A stretch of DNA of 37,736 bases, from assembly GCA_964611275.1 (NCBI GenBank), contig CAZSZS010000076.1:1-37736 (forward strand). The letters are read 5' to 3'. Shown piece after piece: positions 16,999 through 25,212 of the stretch; position 1 is the first letter of the stretch, and each line of letters starts with the position of its first letter. Under the pieces are notes generated by a model. The model saw nothing but the letters and a program-made list of their open reading frames with translations. It was not told where the DNA came from and did not search any database. A program made the translations under genes and the position numbers. This DNA comes from WJMT01 sp964611275. Lineage in GTDB: Bacteria; Acidobacteriota; Aminicenantia; Aminicenantales; Aminicenantaceae.

Positions 16999-17051
16999 AA
17001 ACAGGGGCGGTTCTCGAATAAAAGAGCTGTCCCTGTTTACCAAACAGTTTT
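16999..17051 (+). terminator. Probable trpB2 terminator with two overlapping hairpins
   Basis: AAACAGGG (16999-17006) pairs with CCCTGTTT (17031-17038) around a partly paired interior. A second hairpin, CTGTTT (17033-17038) with AAACAG (17042-17047) and a 3-base loop, is followed by TTTT (17048-17051). They share the middle arm and so exclude each other. Confidence 0.55.
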
Positions 17052-17062
17052 GATGAAAGGGA

Positions 17063-17090
17063 TTGACAAGCAAGCAGATTTATCTAAAAT
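17063..17090 (+). promoter_or_regulatory. Promoter for tRNA-Val
   Basis: TTGACA (17063-17068), 16-base spacer, TAAAAT (17085-17090), about 12 bases before the mature tRNA 5' end. This shows that the left tRNA copy, and not the right fragment, has a working promoter. Confidence 0.75.
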
Positions 17091-17102
17091 TAAGAGGGGT
17101 TC

Positions 17103-17177
17103 GGGCGATTAACTCAGTGGAAGAGTGCTACCTTCACACGGTAGAAGTCGCAGGTTCAAATCCTGCATCGCCCACCA
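17103..17177 (+). tRNA. tRNA-Val (anticodon CAC)
   Basis: A complete 75-nt cloverleaf: acceptor GGGCGAT/ATCGCCC, D stem ACTC/GAGT, anticodon stem CTACC/GGTAG with loop TTCACAC (anticodon CAC, reading GUG), T stem GCAGG/CCTGC with loop TTCAAAT, discriminator A and encoded CCA. Its anticodon loop and everything 3' of it are repeated at 20329-20378. Confidence 0.97.
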
Positions 17178-17182
17178 TCTTT
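17133..17182 (+). repeat. Left direct repeat (attL-like), 3' half of tRNA-Val
   Basis: This 50-base stretch runs from the anticodon loop through CCA plus five bases (TCTTT). It is repeated at 20329-20378 with 49 of 50 identities; the only change is G17150 to A20346 in the T stem. Anticodon-loop-to-3'-end cores are classic attachment sites for tyrosine recombinases. Confidence 0.88.
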
Positions 17183-17298
17183 ATTTTATTATTATCGTTA
17201 GCTTGCATGATTCCCATCCTCAGCAATGAATATTGATGCCTAAAAGCGTTTCCTGATTTAAAAATGGGAAGTCTGCCCACAAGACAATTCAGTTTCCT

Positions 17299-17327
17299 TT
17301 GACTTTTGAAAGAAATATATGTAAAAT
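17299..17327 (+). promoter_or_regulatory. Promoter for the PadR-permease pair
   Basis: TTGACT (17299-17304), 17-base spacer, TAAAAT (17322-17327). The element therefore carries its own promoter and does not depend on tRNA read-through. I could not identify a clear ATGT-N8-ACAT PadR operator in it. Confidence 0.7.
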
Positions 17328-17373
17328 GCAACCGATAACTTTCAACATTCAAAGGAAATGGAGAACGAATATC

Positions 17374-17706
17374 ATGAAATACATCACACGGCAGGAAGAA
17401 CTGGTTCTTCTGTCAGTTTTCCGGTTGAAGAATAAAGCGTACTTGATTTCTATCCAAGATCACCTTAATCGTTTTACTGGGAAGAATTGGTCGATCAGCT
17501 CGGTTTATATTCCATTAAGCCGGTTAGAAAAAAGAGGCTATCTAAAGACAACTATCGGCGAGATTACTGAGAAACGCGGAGGAAAGGCTATTAAGTATTA
17601 TCAACTGACACAAACCGGCCTCAAAGCCCTTGCCGAACTCGAAGCCGTCAATAAAACCATGTGGATTGGTGTTAAGGGATTAGCGGAAAAACTTGAAAGC
17701 TCCTGA
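17374..17706 (+). CDS. PadR-family transcriptional regulator
   Basis: A 110-residue winged-helix protein: a start helix (EELVLLSVFRLKNKAYLISI), a recognition region (WSISSVYIPLSRLEKRGYLKT), a wing (TTIGEITEKRGGKAIKYYQLT) and a short C-terminal helix (TGLKALAELEAVNKTMW). That is the PadR layout of the short subfamily. The ATG at 17374 follows GGAG; an upstream in-frame TTG (17299) is the -35 element and is rejected. The gene overlaps the permease start by 14 bases. In Acidobacteriota and relatives, such PadR genes commonly sit directly before large FtsX-type permeases, so it probably represses its own operon. Confidence 0.93.
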   Translation: MKYITRQEELVLLSVFRLKNKAYLISIQDHLNRFTGKNWSISSVYIPLSRLEKRGYLKTTIGEITEKRGGKAIKYYQLTQTGLKALAELEAVNKTMWIGVKGLAEKLESS

Positions 17707-20281
17707 ATTGAAAATACCAAAAAAACCTCCAAGATTAGCCGTTTTCATTCTTAGTGGGATACTCCCTCCCAAGGACAGGGAGTATCTATTGGGGGATTAT
17801 GAAGAGTCTTTTCAAAGAAAGCTTGAAGAGAAGAGCGCTTTAACAGCTTCACTATGGTATTGGAAACAGGTGACACATACGGCCCCCGCATATTTTCTTG
17901 AGTCATTCTACTGGAGAATGGTCATGTTTAAAAATTACTTAATAATTGCATTTAGAAACATAAGAAGGCACAAAGGGTATTCATTTATTAGTATTATCAG
18001 TCTTGCATTGGGGCTTGCTTGCTGTTTTCTCATCTCGGGTTTAATCATATACGAGCTGAGTTATGATAATTTCCATGAGAATTCCGCGAATATTTATAGA
18101 GTCAACAGGGATGTTTTCGAGGGCGGCAGACAATATTATGTTTCTATGACACCATACCAACTTATGCAGGGATTGCTAGATGAATATCCGGAAATTCATC
18201 ACGCAACCAGAGAAAAAACAACAGGAGTTGCCTTAGTCGGCAACAAAAAAAATTCGTTTTATGTAAGAAGGATAAAAATTGTCGATAATGCTTTTTTTCA
18301 AATGTTCAGTTTTCCCTTCATCATGGGAGATAAAGACACAGCGCTGAAGGATCCTTATTCAATCGTCATTACAAAAGAAATGGTTGAAAATTTTTTCCCA
18401 GGTGAAGATCCAATAGGAAAACTGCTCACAATAAACAATGAGAACGATTTTCTGGTTACAGGAGTAATTGAAAACATCCCTCCGAATTCAAGTTTTCAGT
18501 TTGATATGGCCGTGTCATTCAATCCTCCATTCGATTATCCCCACCCCGACAATTGGGCCAGTGTTTCATTAACCACGTATGTTCAATTAAATCCAACGAC
18601 TTCCGTCGATGAGTTTACTTGGAAAATAAAAGATTTTATTCAAAATAGAATGGATAAAAAAATCGAAAAACAGGTCCGGCTGTTTCTTGAACCGTTTGAA
18701 GACATTCGTCTATCCCAGTATGCAGATTCCCCTAAACAAACCTTATATACGTATTCCCTGTGTGCTTTTATAATTCTATTAATCGCCTGTGTTAATTTCA
18801 TAAATCTATCAACGGCGCGTTCTGCGGGCAGGGCAAAAGAAATCGGCATTAGAAAAGTAGTGGGGGCATTTCGTAGAAATGTTGCTTCCCAGTTTTTGGG
18901 AGAATCTCTGTTAATAAGCCTTATTTCATTGTTTGCTGCATTGGGCCTTGCTGGCTTATTATTTCCCACATTTACTAGTTTTGTTAACACGGACACAGCC
19001 GGCTTCACATTTTTTTCTTTAATGAAACCTAAGGTTATTCTCGCTATGATCGGAGTCACGCTTTTTACAGGTTTTACCGCCGGTAGTTACCCCGCTGTAA
19101 TGTTATCAGGATACAAGCCAGTTAAAATCCTAAAGGGACATCTTAACAGAGAATCTCAAGGATTCGTGTTGCGGGAAATTTTGGTTGTCGCACAGTTTGG
19201 TTTTTCAATTTTTTTAATTATTAGCACAGTTATTATTTTCAATCAAATATCTTTTTTGAAAAACAAGGAGACCGGCTATGACAAAGAACGAATTGTGACC
19301 ATACATCTTCGTACAGGAAGCGAAAAATTCTACACTCAATTCAAGAATCAACTGCTTATGGATTCAAGAATTCAGGGAGTTAGCGGAATGTCGTCCCAGC
19401 TTCCGTTTTTTGGATGGCGGACACCTGATAATGACTGGGAAGGAAAAGACCCTAATAACCATGGCGACGTATGTTTTAACCACATAGACTATGATTTTCT
19501 TGAAACTCTTGATATCGAGCTTGTCGAAGGGCGCAATTTCTCAAGGGAGTTTTCTACCGACGCCAATAGCTTTATCGTTAATGAAACACTGGCAAATTTG
19601 ATGGGAACCGCATCTATGATGGGCAAGAGTTTGATGATTAATGAACAGACAGGATCTGTTATCGGCGTCATGAAGGATTTTATTTTTAATCGTCCTGATC
19701 TGGAAAAGGTTCAACCGCTTGCGTTCATGCTGGGGCCTGATAAAGTGAGTTTTGTAATTATTAAGATTCAGGAAGGGAAAATTGCTTCGACTCTGGATTT
19801 TATTGGTAGAAAATGGAAACAAACTGTCCCGATGTTCCCCTTTGTTTACAGCTTCTTAGATTCAGATTTCGATCAGAGTTTCAGAGCGACAGAAAGGTTA
19901 GGCAAGCTCTCGACAATGTCAACTTTGATTTCAATCTTCATTGCTTGCCTCGGTCTTTTGGGTCTGGCTGCTTATACGGCTCAACAGCGAACAAAGGAAA
20001 TAGGTATCAGAAAAATCCTCGGCAGTTCGTCATCTAGGATAATCATGATGCTATCTCGTGAATTCATAAAGTGGGTAATGATTGCCAACATCATTGCATG
20101 GCCAGTTGCTTATTTTGTGATGAGCCGATGGCTTCAGAACTTCGCTTACAGGACATCTATTGGCTTCTGGATCTTTGTTTTGTCTGCATTCTTGTCCCTC
20201 GTATTAGCTGTACTTACGGTCTCCTTCCAGGCCTTCAAAGCTGGAACGGTTAATCCTGTTGACTCTCTTAGATATGAGTGA
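17693..20281 (+). CDS. FtsX/MacB-family permease with N-terminal permease-prefix domain
   Basis: An 862-residue permease. The first ~75 residues (PPRLAVFILSGILPPKDREY, GDYEESFQRK, LWYWKQVTHTAP) form the so-called permease prefix domain found on PadR-linked permeases. After that it repeats the architecture of the protein at 11747-14164: FKNYLIIAFRNIRRHKGYSF, first helix, DNFHENSANIYRVNRD, periplasmic domain, FtsX block with INLSTARSAGRAKEIGIRK, second periplasmic domain, and C-terminal QRTKEIGIRKILGSSSSRI ... NPVDSLRYE. No ATPase is adjacent. The TTG start at 17693 lies inside the PadR gene, so translation is probably coupled; an ATG at the start of the permease core would drop the prefix domain. 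It is the only cargo besides padR of the tRNA-flanked island. Confidence 0.9.
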   Translation: MKAPELKIPKKPPRLAVFILSGILPPKDREYLLGDYEESFQRKLEEKSALTASLWYWKQVTHTAPAYFLESFYWRMVMFKNYLIIAFRNIRRHKGYSFISIISLALGLACCFLISGLIIYELSYDNFHENSANIYRVNRDVFEGGRQYYVSMTPYQLMQGLLDEYPEIHHATREKTTGVALVGNKKNSFYVRRIKIVDNAFFQMFSFPFIMGDKDTALKDPYSIVITKEMVENFFPGEDPIGKLLTINNENDFLVTGVIENIPPNSSFQFDMAVSFNPPFDYPHPDNWASVSLTTYVQLNPTTSVDEFTWKIKDFIQNRMDKKIEKQVRLFLEPFEDIRLSQYADSPKQTLYTYSLCAFIILLIACVNFINLSTARSAGRAKEIGIRKVVGAFRRNVASQFLGESLLISLISLFAALGLAGLLFPTFTSFVNTDTAGFTFFSLMKPKVILAMIGVTLFTGFTAGSYPAVMLSGYKPVKILKGHLNRESQGFVLREILVVAQFGFSIFLIISTVIIFNQISFLKNKETGYDKERIVTIHLRTGSEKFYTQFKNQLLMDSRIQGVSGMSSQLPFFGWRTPDNDWEGKDPNNHGDVCFNHIDYDFLETLDIELVEGRNFSREFSTDANSFIVNETLANLMGTASMMGKSLMINEQTGSVIGVMKDFIFNRPDLEKVQPLAFMLGPDKVSFVIIKIQEGKIASTLDFIGRKWKQTVPMFPFVYSFLDSDFDQSFRATERLGKLSTMSTLISIFIACLGLLGLAAYTAQQRTKEIGIRKILGSSSSRIIMMLSREFIKWVMIANIIAWPVAYFVMSRWLQNFAYRTSIGFWIFVLSAFLSLVLAVLTVSFQAFKAGTVNPVDSLRYE

Positions 20282-20328
20282 AGGGCGTATCCCCTGTATT
20301 TCCCTTCTCCTCTTCTTCTTGTGCCTTT

Positions 20329-20378
20329 TTCACACGGTAGAAGTCACAGGTTCAAATCCTGCATCGCCCACCATCTTT
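20329..20378 (+). repeat. Right direct repeat (attR-like), tRNA-Val 3' fragment
   Basis: Copy of 17133-17182 with one mismatch, A20346, which breaks the first T-stem pair; it lacks the 5' half of the tRNA and has no promoter, so it cannot make a tRNA. A GTGC at 20321-20324 matches the tRNA at the same spacing upstream of the core, so homology may once have been slightly longer. A T-rich tract follows. Confidence 0.85.
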
Positions 20379-20455
20379 CCCTTTATTTTTTTCAATACTT
20401 TCTCTGTTTTAGTTGACTGATTTTATGATATTCTCTCTCCTCTATAGGTTCTTTA

Positions 20456-20477
20456 TTGACTGGAACTGTTTTTTATG
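20456..20477 (+). repeat. 22-bp TTGACYGGA...T-run...ATG motif, copy A
   Basis: This differs from copy C (36395-36416) at only 2 of 22 positions. A short imperfect hairpin (GGTTC with GAACT) precedes a T6 run. It lies downstream of the tRNA-fragment repeat and 80-100 bases before the serine hydrolase gene, so it may end upstream transcripts. A promoter reading (TTGACT, then TAATTC at 17 bases) is weaker. Confidence 0.45.
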
Positions 20478-20556
20478 TTAATTCTTGGTTCCTCAGCGGT
20501 CAGCCAGACCGGAATAAAGAGGCCTTATCAATATTTTGTAAAAGAAAGGATGCATG

Positions 20557-21690
20557 ATGAAAATATTTCGAAGTGGATCGGCAAGGCTGTTGGGATTGTT
20601 CTTAGCATTCTTCCTATGTCTCCCGTTTTTGACTGCACAGAATGCGTCCGGCCAGCCGAATCCCAGTGTAAATCCATTCGAATGGAAGACTGCCAGACCT
20701 GAAGATCACGGGCTGAGTCCGGATATACTAACGGAACTCACCGAGCTTATCAGAGAAGGGGAAAAATACCCGCGGCTTCACAGCCTCCTCATTATCCGCA
20801 ACGGATTTATCGTCTTAGAGGAGTATTTTAACGGATGGAAGGCGGACAAGCTGCACACATTGCAGTCAGTCTCAAAGAGCTTTACCTCGGCTCTTGTCGG
20901 CATAGCGATCGAAAGGGAAGAATTCCAGGGTGTTGATGAGAAAATTCTCGAATTTTTCCCTGACATGAAAGACATTGCCAATATGGATGATCGCAAGCGG
21001 TCCATACGACTCAGGGACCTTCTGACCATGCGAAGCGGTACGGACTACAATGAAAACGGACCGGACTCCCCGCATCATCAGCTGAACCGGCAGCCTACGG
21101 GCTGGGATAAATTCTATCTGGACCGTCCTATGATCAGCGATCCGGGCACCAGTTTTCTCTATGACAGCGGCGGGGTTATACTTATTTCAGCCCTGCTCAA
21201 AAATCGCACATCCATGCATGCCGACGCATATGCCAAAGAGTATTTGTTCAAACCCCTCGACATAAAAAAAAATTTCTGGTTAAGAAATCAGGAGGGCCAC
21301 TCGCACGCGGGAGGCGGCCTGGGTCTGACATCCCGTGATATGGCGAAGCTCGGTCTGCTCTATTTGAACAAGGGCCGGTGGGAAGGCGAGCAAATCGTGC
21401 CTGAATCGTGGATTCGTGAATCCTTTACAATGCATGTCTCGTTCGGGAATACCGACAGCGATGTGATCGGTTACGGTTATCTCTGGTGGATACTCAAACC
21501 TGATCCGCAGGGGAATGGCAGCCAGAATATCTATGCAGCTATGGGATTCAAGGCACAGTACATTTTCGTTATACCCGAACATAATATGGTAGTGGCTGTT
21601 AATGGTGACACACGGTCAAGTGAAGACCAGCGCCAGCCCAGAAGGTTTCTCTACAGCCACATCCTGCCTTCGGTTAACAGTAACAGATAA
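20557..21690 (+). CDS. Secreted serine hydrolase, class C beta-lactamase fold
   Basis: About 377 residues beginning with a signal peptide (SARLLGLFLAFFLCLPFLTA). The SxxK catalytic motif is SVSK within LQSVSKSFTSALVGIA; the second motif is YDSG in FLYDSGGVILISALL (Ser where many family members have Asn); GMGFK-like AAMGFKAQYIF occupies the third-motif region. The family contains class C beta-lactamases, D-aminopeptidases and esterases (6-aminohexanoate-dimer hydrolase type); the YDSGG variant fits esterase or amidase relatives better than a true beta-lactamase, so antibiotic resistance should not be assumed. AAAGGA lies six bases before ATG 20557; ATG 20554 is also possible. Confidence 0.88.
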   Translation: MKIFRSGSARLLGLFLAFFLCLPFLTAQNASGQPNPSVNPFEWKTARPEDHGLSPDILTELTELIREGEKYPRLHSLLIIRNGFIVLEEYFNGWKADKLHTLQSVSKSFTSALVGIAIEREEFQGVDEKILEFFPDMKDIANMDDRKRSIRLRDLLTMRSGTDYNENGPDSPHHQLNRQPTGWDKFYLDRPMISDPGTSFLYDSGGVILISALLKNRTSMHADAYAKEYLFKPLDIKKNFWLRNQEGHSHAGGGLGLTSRDMAKLGLLYLNKGRWEGEQIVPESWIRESFTMHVSFGNTDSDVIGYGYLWWILKPDPQGNGSQNIYAAMGFKAQYIFVIPEHNMVVAVNGDTRSSEDQRQPRRFLYSHILPSVNSNR

Positions 21691-21788
21691 TCGCTGTCTC
21701 AACTCTTTTTCAAGAGGAACATATCTCTTTTTTCTATCCCCTACAAAGAATGATTTTCTAATGCTTTTTCTTTTCTGTGCGTTTCTTA

Positions 21789-21810
21789 TTGACCGGACGT
21801 ATTTTTTATG
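21789..21810 (+). repeat. 22-bp TTGACYGGA...T-run...ATG motif, copy B
   Basis: Four mismatches to copy A and four to copy C. It lies 98 bases after the serine hydrolase stop, in the convergent gap before the polymerase/ligase gene end (21823). TGCGTTT and GGACGTA can pair (with G-U pairs) just before T6, so it may be a terminator. No usable -10 lies downstream. Confidence 0.45.
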
Positions 21811-21822
21811 CGCTCGCTGTAT

Positions 21823-23880
21823 CTATTTCTCATCAGAGAATGTGATTCCCCCTACGGCCACTCCCAGATTTCTTATATCTCTGATCCCGGAACTCCTCCA
21901 TGGATTCCATACACGGCTGACCTTGAACAACAGCATCACTTCTCTGCCCCTCTCTTCAGGAAGGGTGTACCGGAGCTGTTTCCATTTTCTGTCCTGAAGC
22001 ACAACTTCATCCAGCAGTCTTTTCTCTTTGAAAAAATTTTTGATCAGATAGATCTTCACTGTCACGGGACGGTCTTGAATATCCGGATGAGAAGCGTGTA
22101 TGGAAAAGGATATCACTGTCTTTTCCAGGCGAAAGGTTCTGGCTGCGGATCTTCCGGTCCACTGAAACGTCTTTCCTGCGGGCGTTTGTTCAGGAGTGTA
22201 AAATCCAAAATTCTGCTCTAAATCAAATTTCTCTGTCCTGTGCTCCAGGGAAAGGGAATGGGTTGAACTCCAAACAGAAAACCCGGCAAACAAGACCAGC
22301 ACCGCAGCCGCGGATATTCGGAAGCATTTGGTGAACAGTTTGTCTTCCGGAGTCTCGCCGCGGCCGCGAACCAGAAGAAAAACCAACGCCACCAGCAGCC
22401 AAAACGCATGTTTTATCTCATAACTCCCGATAAAGGTGTGGACCATGAGGCTGAGAAAAGCAGCAGCCAGACCGGATACAGCTCCGATAAACAGGAATCT
22501 GTTTCGATCCCGGAGCAGGCCTTTGGAAAAGCCGCGTTTGATTTTTTTTATGATTTCCCAAAAAATCCAGAAAGCAAAAAACAATCCCACCCATCCCAAT
22601 TCCGCTCCGATCTGAAGAAAATAATTCTCTGCAGACTGTACGTTCACTTTGAATGGGCTGGCTTCATTGTAGTTAGGGACTTCAATGATATACCCCCCGA
22701 TCCCCACTCCGGCAATGGGATAATCCCTCATCATCTGAAGGGCAAATTTCCAGAGTCCGTCCAGACGCCCTCGGGATGCATTTTCCATGCCGCTCTTATC
22801 CAGGACCCGGCTCAGCCTGTCCATGGTACGCGAGGACAGAATTTTGCTTTGATTGAACTGGAAAAAAAGCACGGATACCATAAGCACTACCATGACCAGC
22901 CCAAACACCCAAGCCGCTTTTTGGGCATAACGGGATTTCCCCTTTTCCTTGCGGCTCAAAGAGATCATATACAGGAGTGCGAAAACAATCAGTGATACAA
23001 AAAGAGCCAGCAGCCCGCTTCTTGACCCGATAAAAAAGATCGAGACCAAAGACAATGCCAGGCACAATCCGGAGAGGACTCTGACCAGACCTTTCCACGC
23101 CAAAGTCATTCCCAGCAGCAGCGGCGCGACCATGGACACATAAGCCCCGAAAGAGAGGCCGTCCTTGAACGTGGCATTGATCATTCCGGATCGAATACTG
23201 ATGGGATTGTTGCCCAATTCTACATCAAAGAAAGACTGAAACCCCCCAAAACAAAGAGCCAGCAGTGTGCTTATGCAGAGAAGAGTGAGGACTTTTTTTA
23301 TTTGAGCGCGGGACCGGACAGCCGATAGAAAAATGAAGAAAAAGGCAAAGCCCGTTAAATAACTCAAAGAGAAAAACACAGTGCTCATCCAGGCTCCCCC
23401 TGAAGTCTCTCCACGGATATTGACGACCCATTCGTAAAGCCCATTGCTCACAAAAGGGAAAAAATGCGTGTACCGGATAAACGTGATGACCGCAGAGATC
23501 AGAACCAGCAGGGAAAATACAAACATGGGGCGGTAAATCCTTTCTTTAAACACCTCAGCAGGAGGGGATCCGATCCGGTTGACCATCCAACCCAGAAAAA
23601 AGAACAGAAACAACACCAGTGCGGTAGGTGCATGAGGGATGGGTTCAGCGATACCGAAGAGATAGGGAAGATTGTTAATCAGGGGAAAGACAAAGATAAA
23701 CACAAACAGTCCTGTTCTCAAATTCACGGCTGCGGACAGGGCGGTAAACAGCAGAACCGGAAGCAGCGCACATTGAAAGGACCGGATCATGGGCACATAG
23801 GTGACATAGAATCCGTACACAAGCCCTGAATACACAAGGGTCAAAAGCAAGAAATGCCACCGGATCTGTTTTTTTGTCAA
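21823..23880 (-). CDS. O-antigen polymerase/ligase family protein (Wzy/WaaL-like) with C-terminal soluble domain
   Basis: About 685 residues with roughly 12 hydrophobic segments in the first 525, including a large periplasmic loop after the eighth or so that carries the family feature DYPIAGVGIGGYIIEVP and the segment AENYFLQIGAELGWVGLFF. Such proteins polymerise or ligate lipid-linked surface polysaccharide at the periplasmic face. After the last helix (about residue 530) comes an unusual ~150-residue domain predicted as beta-sandwich (TFRLEKTVISFSIHASHPDI, VTVKIYLIKNFF), possibly carbohydrate-binding. TTG 23880 is the likely start, with AAGGA overlapping the stop of the upstream gene five bases away; the frame is open to another TTG at 23937. 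Confidence 0.85.
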   Translation of the reverse strand: MTKKQIRWHFLLLTLVYSGLVYGFYVTYVPMIRSFQCALLPVLLFTALSAAVNLRTGLFVFIFVFPLINNLPYLFGIAEPIPHAPTALVLFLFFFLGWMVNRIGSPPAEVFKERIYRPMFVFSLLVLISAVITFIRYTHFFPFVSNGLYEWVVNIRGETSGGAWMSTVFFSLSYLTGFAFFFIFLSAVRSRAQIKKVLTLLCISTLLALCFGGFQSFFDVELGNNPISIRSGMINATFKDGLSFGAYVSMVAPLLLGMTLAWKGLVRVLSGLCLALSLVSIFFIGSRSGLLALFVSLIVFALLYMISLSRKEKGKSRYAQKAAWVFGLVMVVLMVSVLFFQFNQSKILSSRTMDRLSRVLDKSGMENASRGRLDGLWKFALQMMRDYPIAGVGIGGYIIEVPNYNEASPFKVNVQSAENYFLQIGAELGWVGLFFAFWIFWEIIKKIKRGFSKGLLRDRNRFLFIGAVSGLAAAFLSLMVHTFIGSYEIKHAFWLLVALVFLLVRGRGETPEDKLFTKCFRISAAAVLVLFAGFSVWSSTHSLSLEHRTEKFDLEQNFGFYTPEQTPAGKTFQWTGRSAARTFRLEKTVISFSIHASHPDIQDRPVTVKIYLIKNFFKEKRLLDEVVLQDRKWKQLRYTLPEERGREVMLLFKVSRVWNPWRSSGIRDIRNLGVAVGGITFSDEK

Positions 23881-23885
23881 ATTCC

Positions 23886-25211
23886 TTATCGTCCCCTTCC
23901 GAAAAAAATGGTTTGAATAGTCTTTAAAACAACCCAAAAGTCTAAAAACAAAGACATGTTTTTTATGTAAAAAAGGTCGTATCTCAGCTTCTCCACCGAT
24001 TCCTCCACCGAACTTCCGTACTGGTAGTTCACCTGCGCCCAGCCCGTCAGACCCGGTTTGACACTCAAACGAAAAGAATAATGAGGAATTTTCTCGATCA
24101 ACTCTGTGGTGAAGTGTTCTCTTTCAGGCCTGGGGCCGATCAAGCTCATATCCCCTCTTAAGATGTTGACAAACTGGGGGATTTCATCCAGCCTGAACCT
24201 GCGCAGAATCCGTCCCACAACAGTTATCCGTGGATCCTCTTTTTCCGTCCATCGGGGATTTTCCTTTTCAGCATCCTTGACCATGGTCCGGAATTTCAAC
24301 AGATTGAATTTTTTAAAATCCTTGCCCAGCCGTGCCTGCTTGTAGAACACAGGTCCTTTGGAGCTGACCTTGATGCTAAAGGCAATGAGCAAGCCCAGGG
24401 GAATCAGAAGCACACTCAAAACAAAACTGGCCGCTATATCCACAACTCTTTTCACTCTGTGGTAAGCCCGGCTTCCCAGTTTGCCGAAGCTTTTGTGGTA
24501 TAGAAACCATTTATCTTTGATAAAAAATACAGGGACTTTTTTGGTTAAATGCTCATAAAAAGCGGGCATGTCGTAGATTTGGATTCCTTTTTTCTGGCAT
24601 GAATCCAGAGTGTGATTCAGAGCTGTGTGCGGGGATAGATCTGCAATGATGACGATATCATCAACGGGATTCTCTTGGATGCTGTTTTCAAGGGAATCAT
24701 AATCCCCTGCACAGCCTATGATTTTGTATTCAGGATTGTCTTTGACCAGTGACTCGATCACACCCGCAGATTTGCCATCTCCCACTAACAGGACATTTCT
24801 TTGAGGCATTATGACTTTAAAAAGAGAGGAAAACACAATTCTCCACAAAGCCACCAGTGTTCCCACCAACACCATTGTGATCGCATACACTCCCCTTCCC
24901 ATCAGAAAGGGAAACACATAGAAGACCACCGCTGACAGCATGGCAGAGAGGACCAGGGAACCAAGGATAAGACTCAAGAAGCGCAGACTTCTGAAGTTCT
25001 CCTCTGTATCGTACAACCGAAAAATAAAAAAACTGATGAAGAAAATCAGAACAAAAACCAGCGTGACCCAAAAAGCGTGATGAAGCCCTATGCACTTGAT
25101 CGCACTTTGCTTCATCCGGATGAGATAGGCCAGATTGATGCTGAGGCAGATGATGAGAGCATCCCCCAACGCTAATAAAAACTTCTGCTTTGATAATTTG
25201 ATCGGATCCAT
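23886..25211 (-). CDS. Polyprenyl glycosylphosphotransferase (WbaP/WcaJ-like initiating sugar transferase)
   Basis: About 441 residues. Four or five N-terminal membrane helices and a nucleotide-binding-like central domain (NVLLVGDGKSAGVIESL) precede a re-entrant membrane helix and the catalytic bacterial sugar transferase domain: SSKGPVFYKQARLGKDFKKF, LKFRTMV, RLDEIPQFVNILRGDMSLIG, PRPER, KPGLTGWAQVN. It moves a sugar-1-phosphate from a nucleotide sugar to undecaprenyl phosphate, the first step of capsule or O-antigen synthesis. ATG 25211 is preferred, two bases after the radical SAM gene stop; a longer frame to 25274 would overlap that gene. It is sandwiched between the radical SAM gene and the polymerase gene in one tight operon. 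Confidence 0.94.
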   Translation of the reverse strand: MDPIKLSKQKFLLALGDALIICLSINLAYLIRMKQSAIKCIGLHHAFWVTLVFVLIFFISFFIFRLYDTEENFRSLRFLSLILGSLVLSAMLSAVVFYVFPFLMGRGVYAITMVLVGTLVALWRIVFSSLFKVIMPQRNVLLVGDGKSAGVIESLVKDNPEYKIIGCAGDYDSLENSIQENPVDDIVIIADLSPHTALNHTLDSCQKKGIQIYDMPAFYEHLTKKVPVFFIKDKWFLYHKSFGKLGSRAYHRVKRVVDIAASFVLSVLLIPLGLLIAFSIKVSSKGPVFYKQARLGKDFKKFNLLKFRTMVKDAEKENPRWTEKEDPRITVVGRILRRFRLDEIPQFVNILRGDMSLIGPRPEREHFTTELIEKIPHYSFRLSVKPGLTGWAQVNYQYGSSVEESVEKLRYDLFYIKNMSLFLDFWVVLKTIQTIFFGRGR

Positions 25212-25212
25212 C

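Larger units (their letters stand above)
17133..20378 (+). mobile_element. tRNA-Val-associated mini-island carrying a PadR-permease pair, no integrase
   Basis: The segment is bounded by a complete tRNA-Val and a 50-bp copy of its 3' half in the same orientation; one repeat unit is 3196 bp. Inside are only a PadR regulator, a prefix-domain permease, and short flanks (17183-17298 and 20282-20328) with no further recognisable genes. The base composition looks more AT-rich than the flanking genes by eye. The structure fits integration at the tRNA 3' end, where the element supplies the new tRNA end and the displaced original end lies at the right. There is no integrase or excisionase, so it is either a remnant or moved by a recombinase encoded elsewhere. 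A local duplication of the tRNA end is the main alternative. Confidence 0.65.

Noticed and set aside
17134..17352. Minus-strand 72-residue ORF ending GDAGFEPATSTV
   Set aside because: This is the antisense translation of a tRNA 3' half, a well-known false annotation; it also crosses the PadR promoter.
22408..22995. 195-residue plus-strand ORF in the polymerase gene
   Set aside because: Antisense shadow; charged, repeat-poor, no known fold or start signal.
23881..23937. Longer N-terminus of the polymerase/ligase (TTG 23937)
   Set aside because: It would overlap the upstream coding end by 52 bases; TTG 23880 has a ribosome-binding site and gives a normal start.
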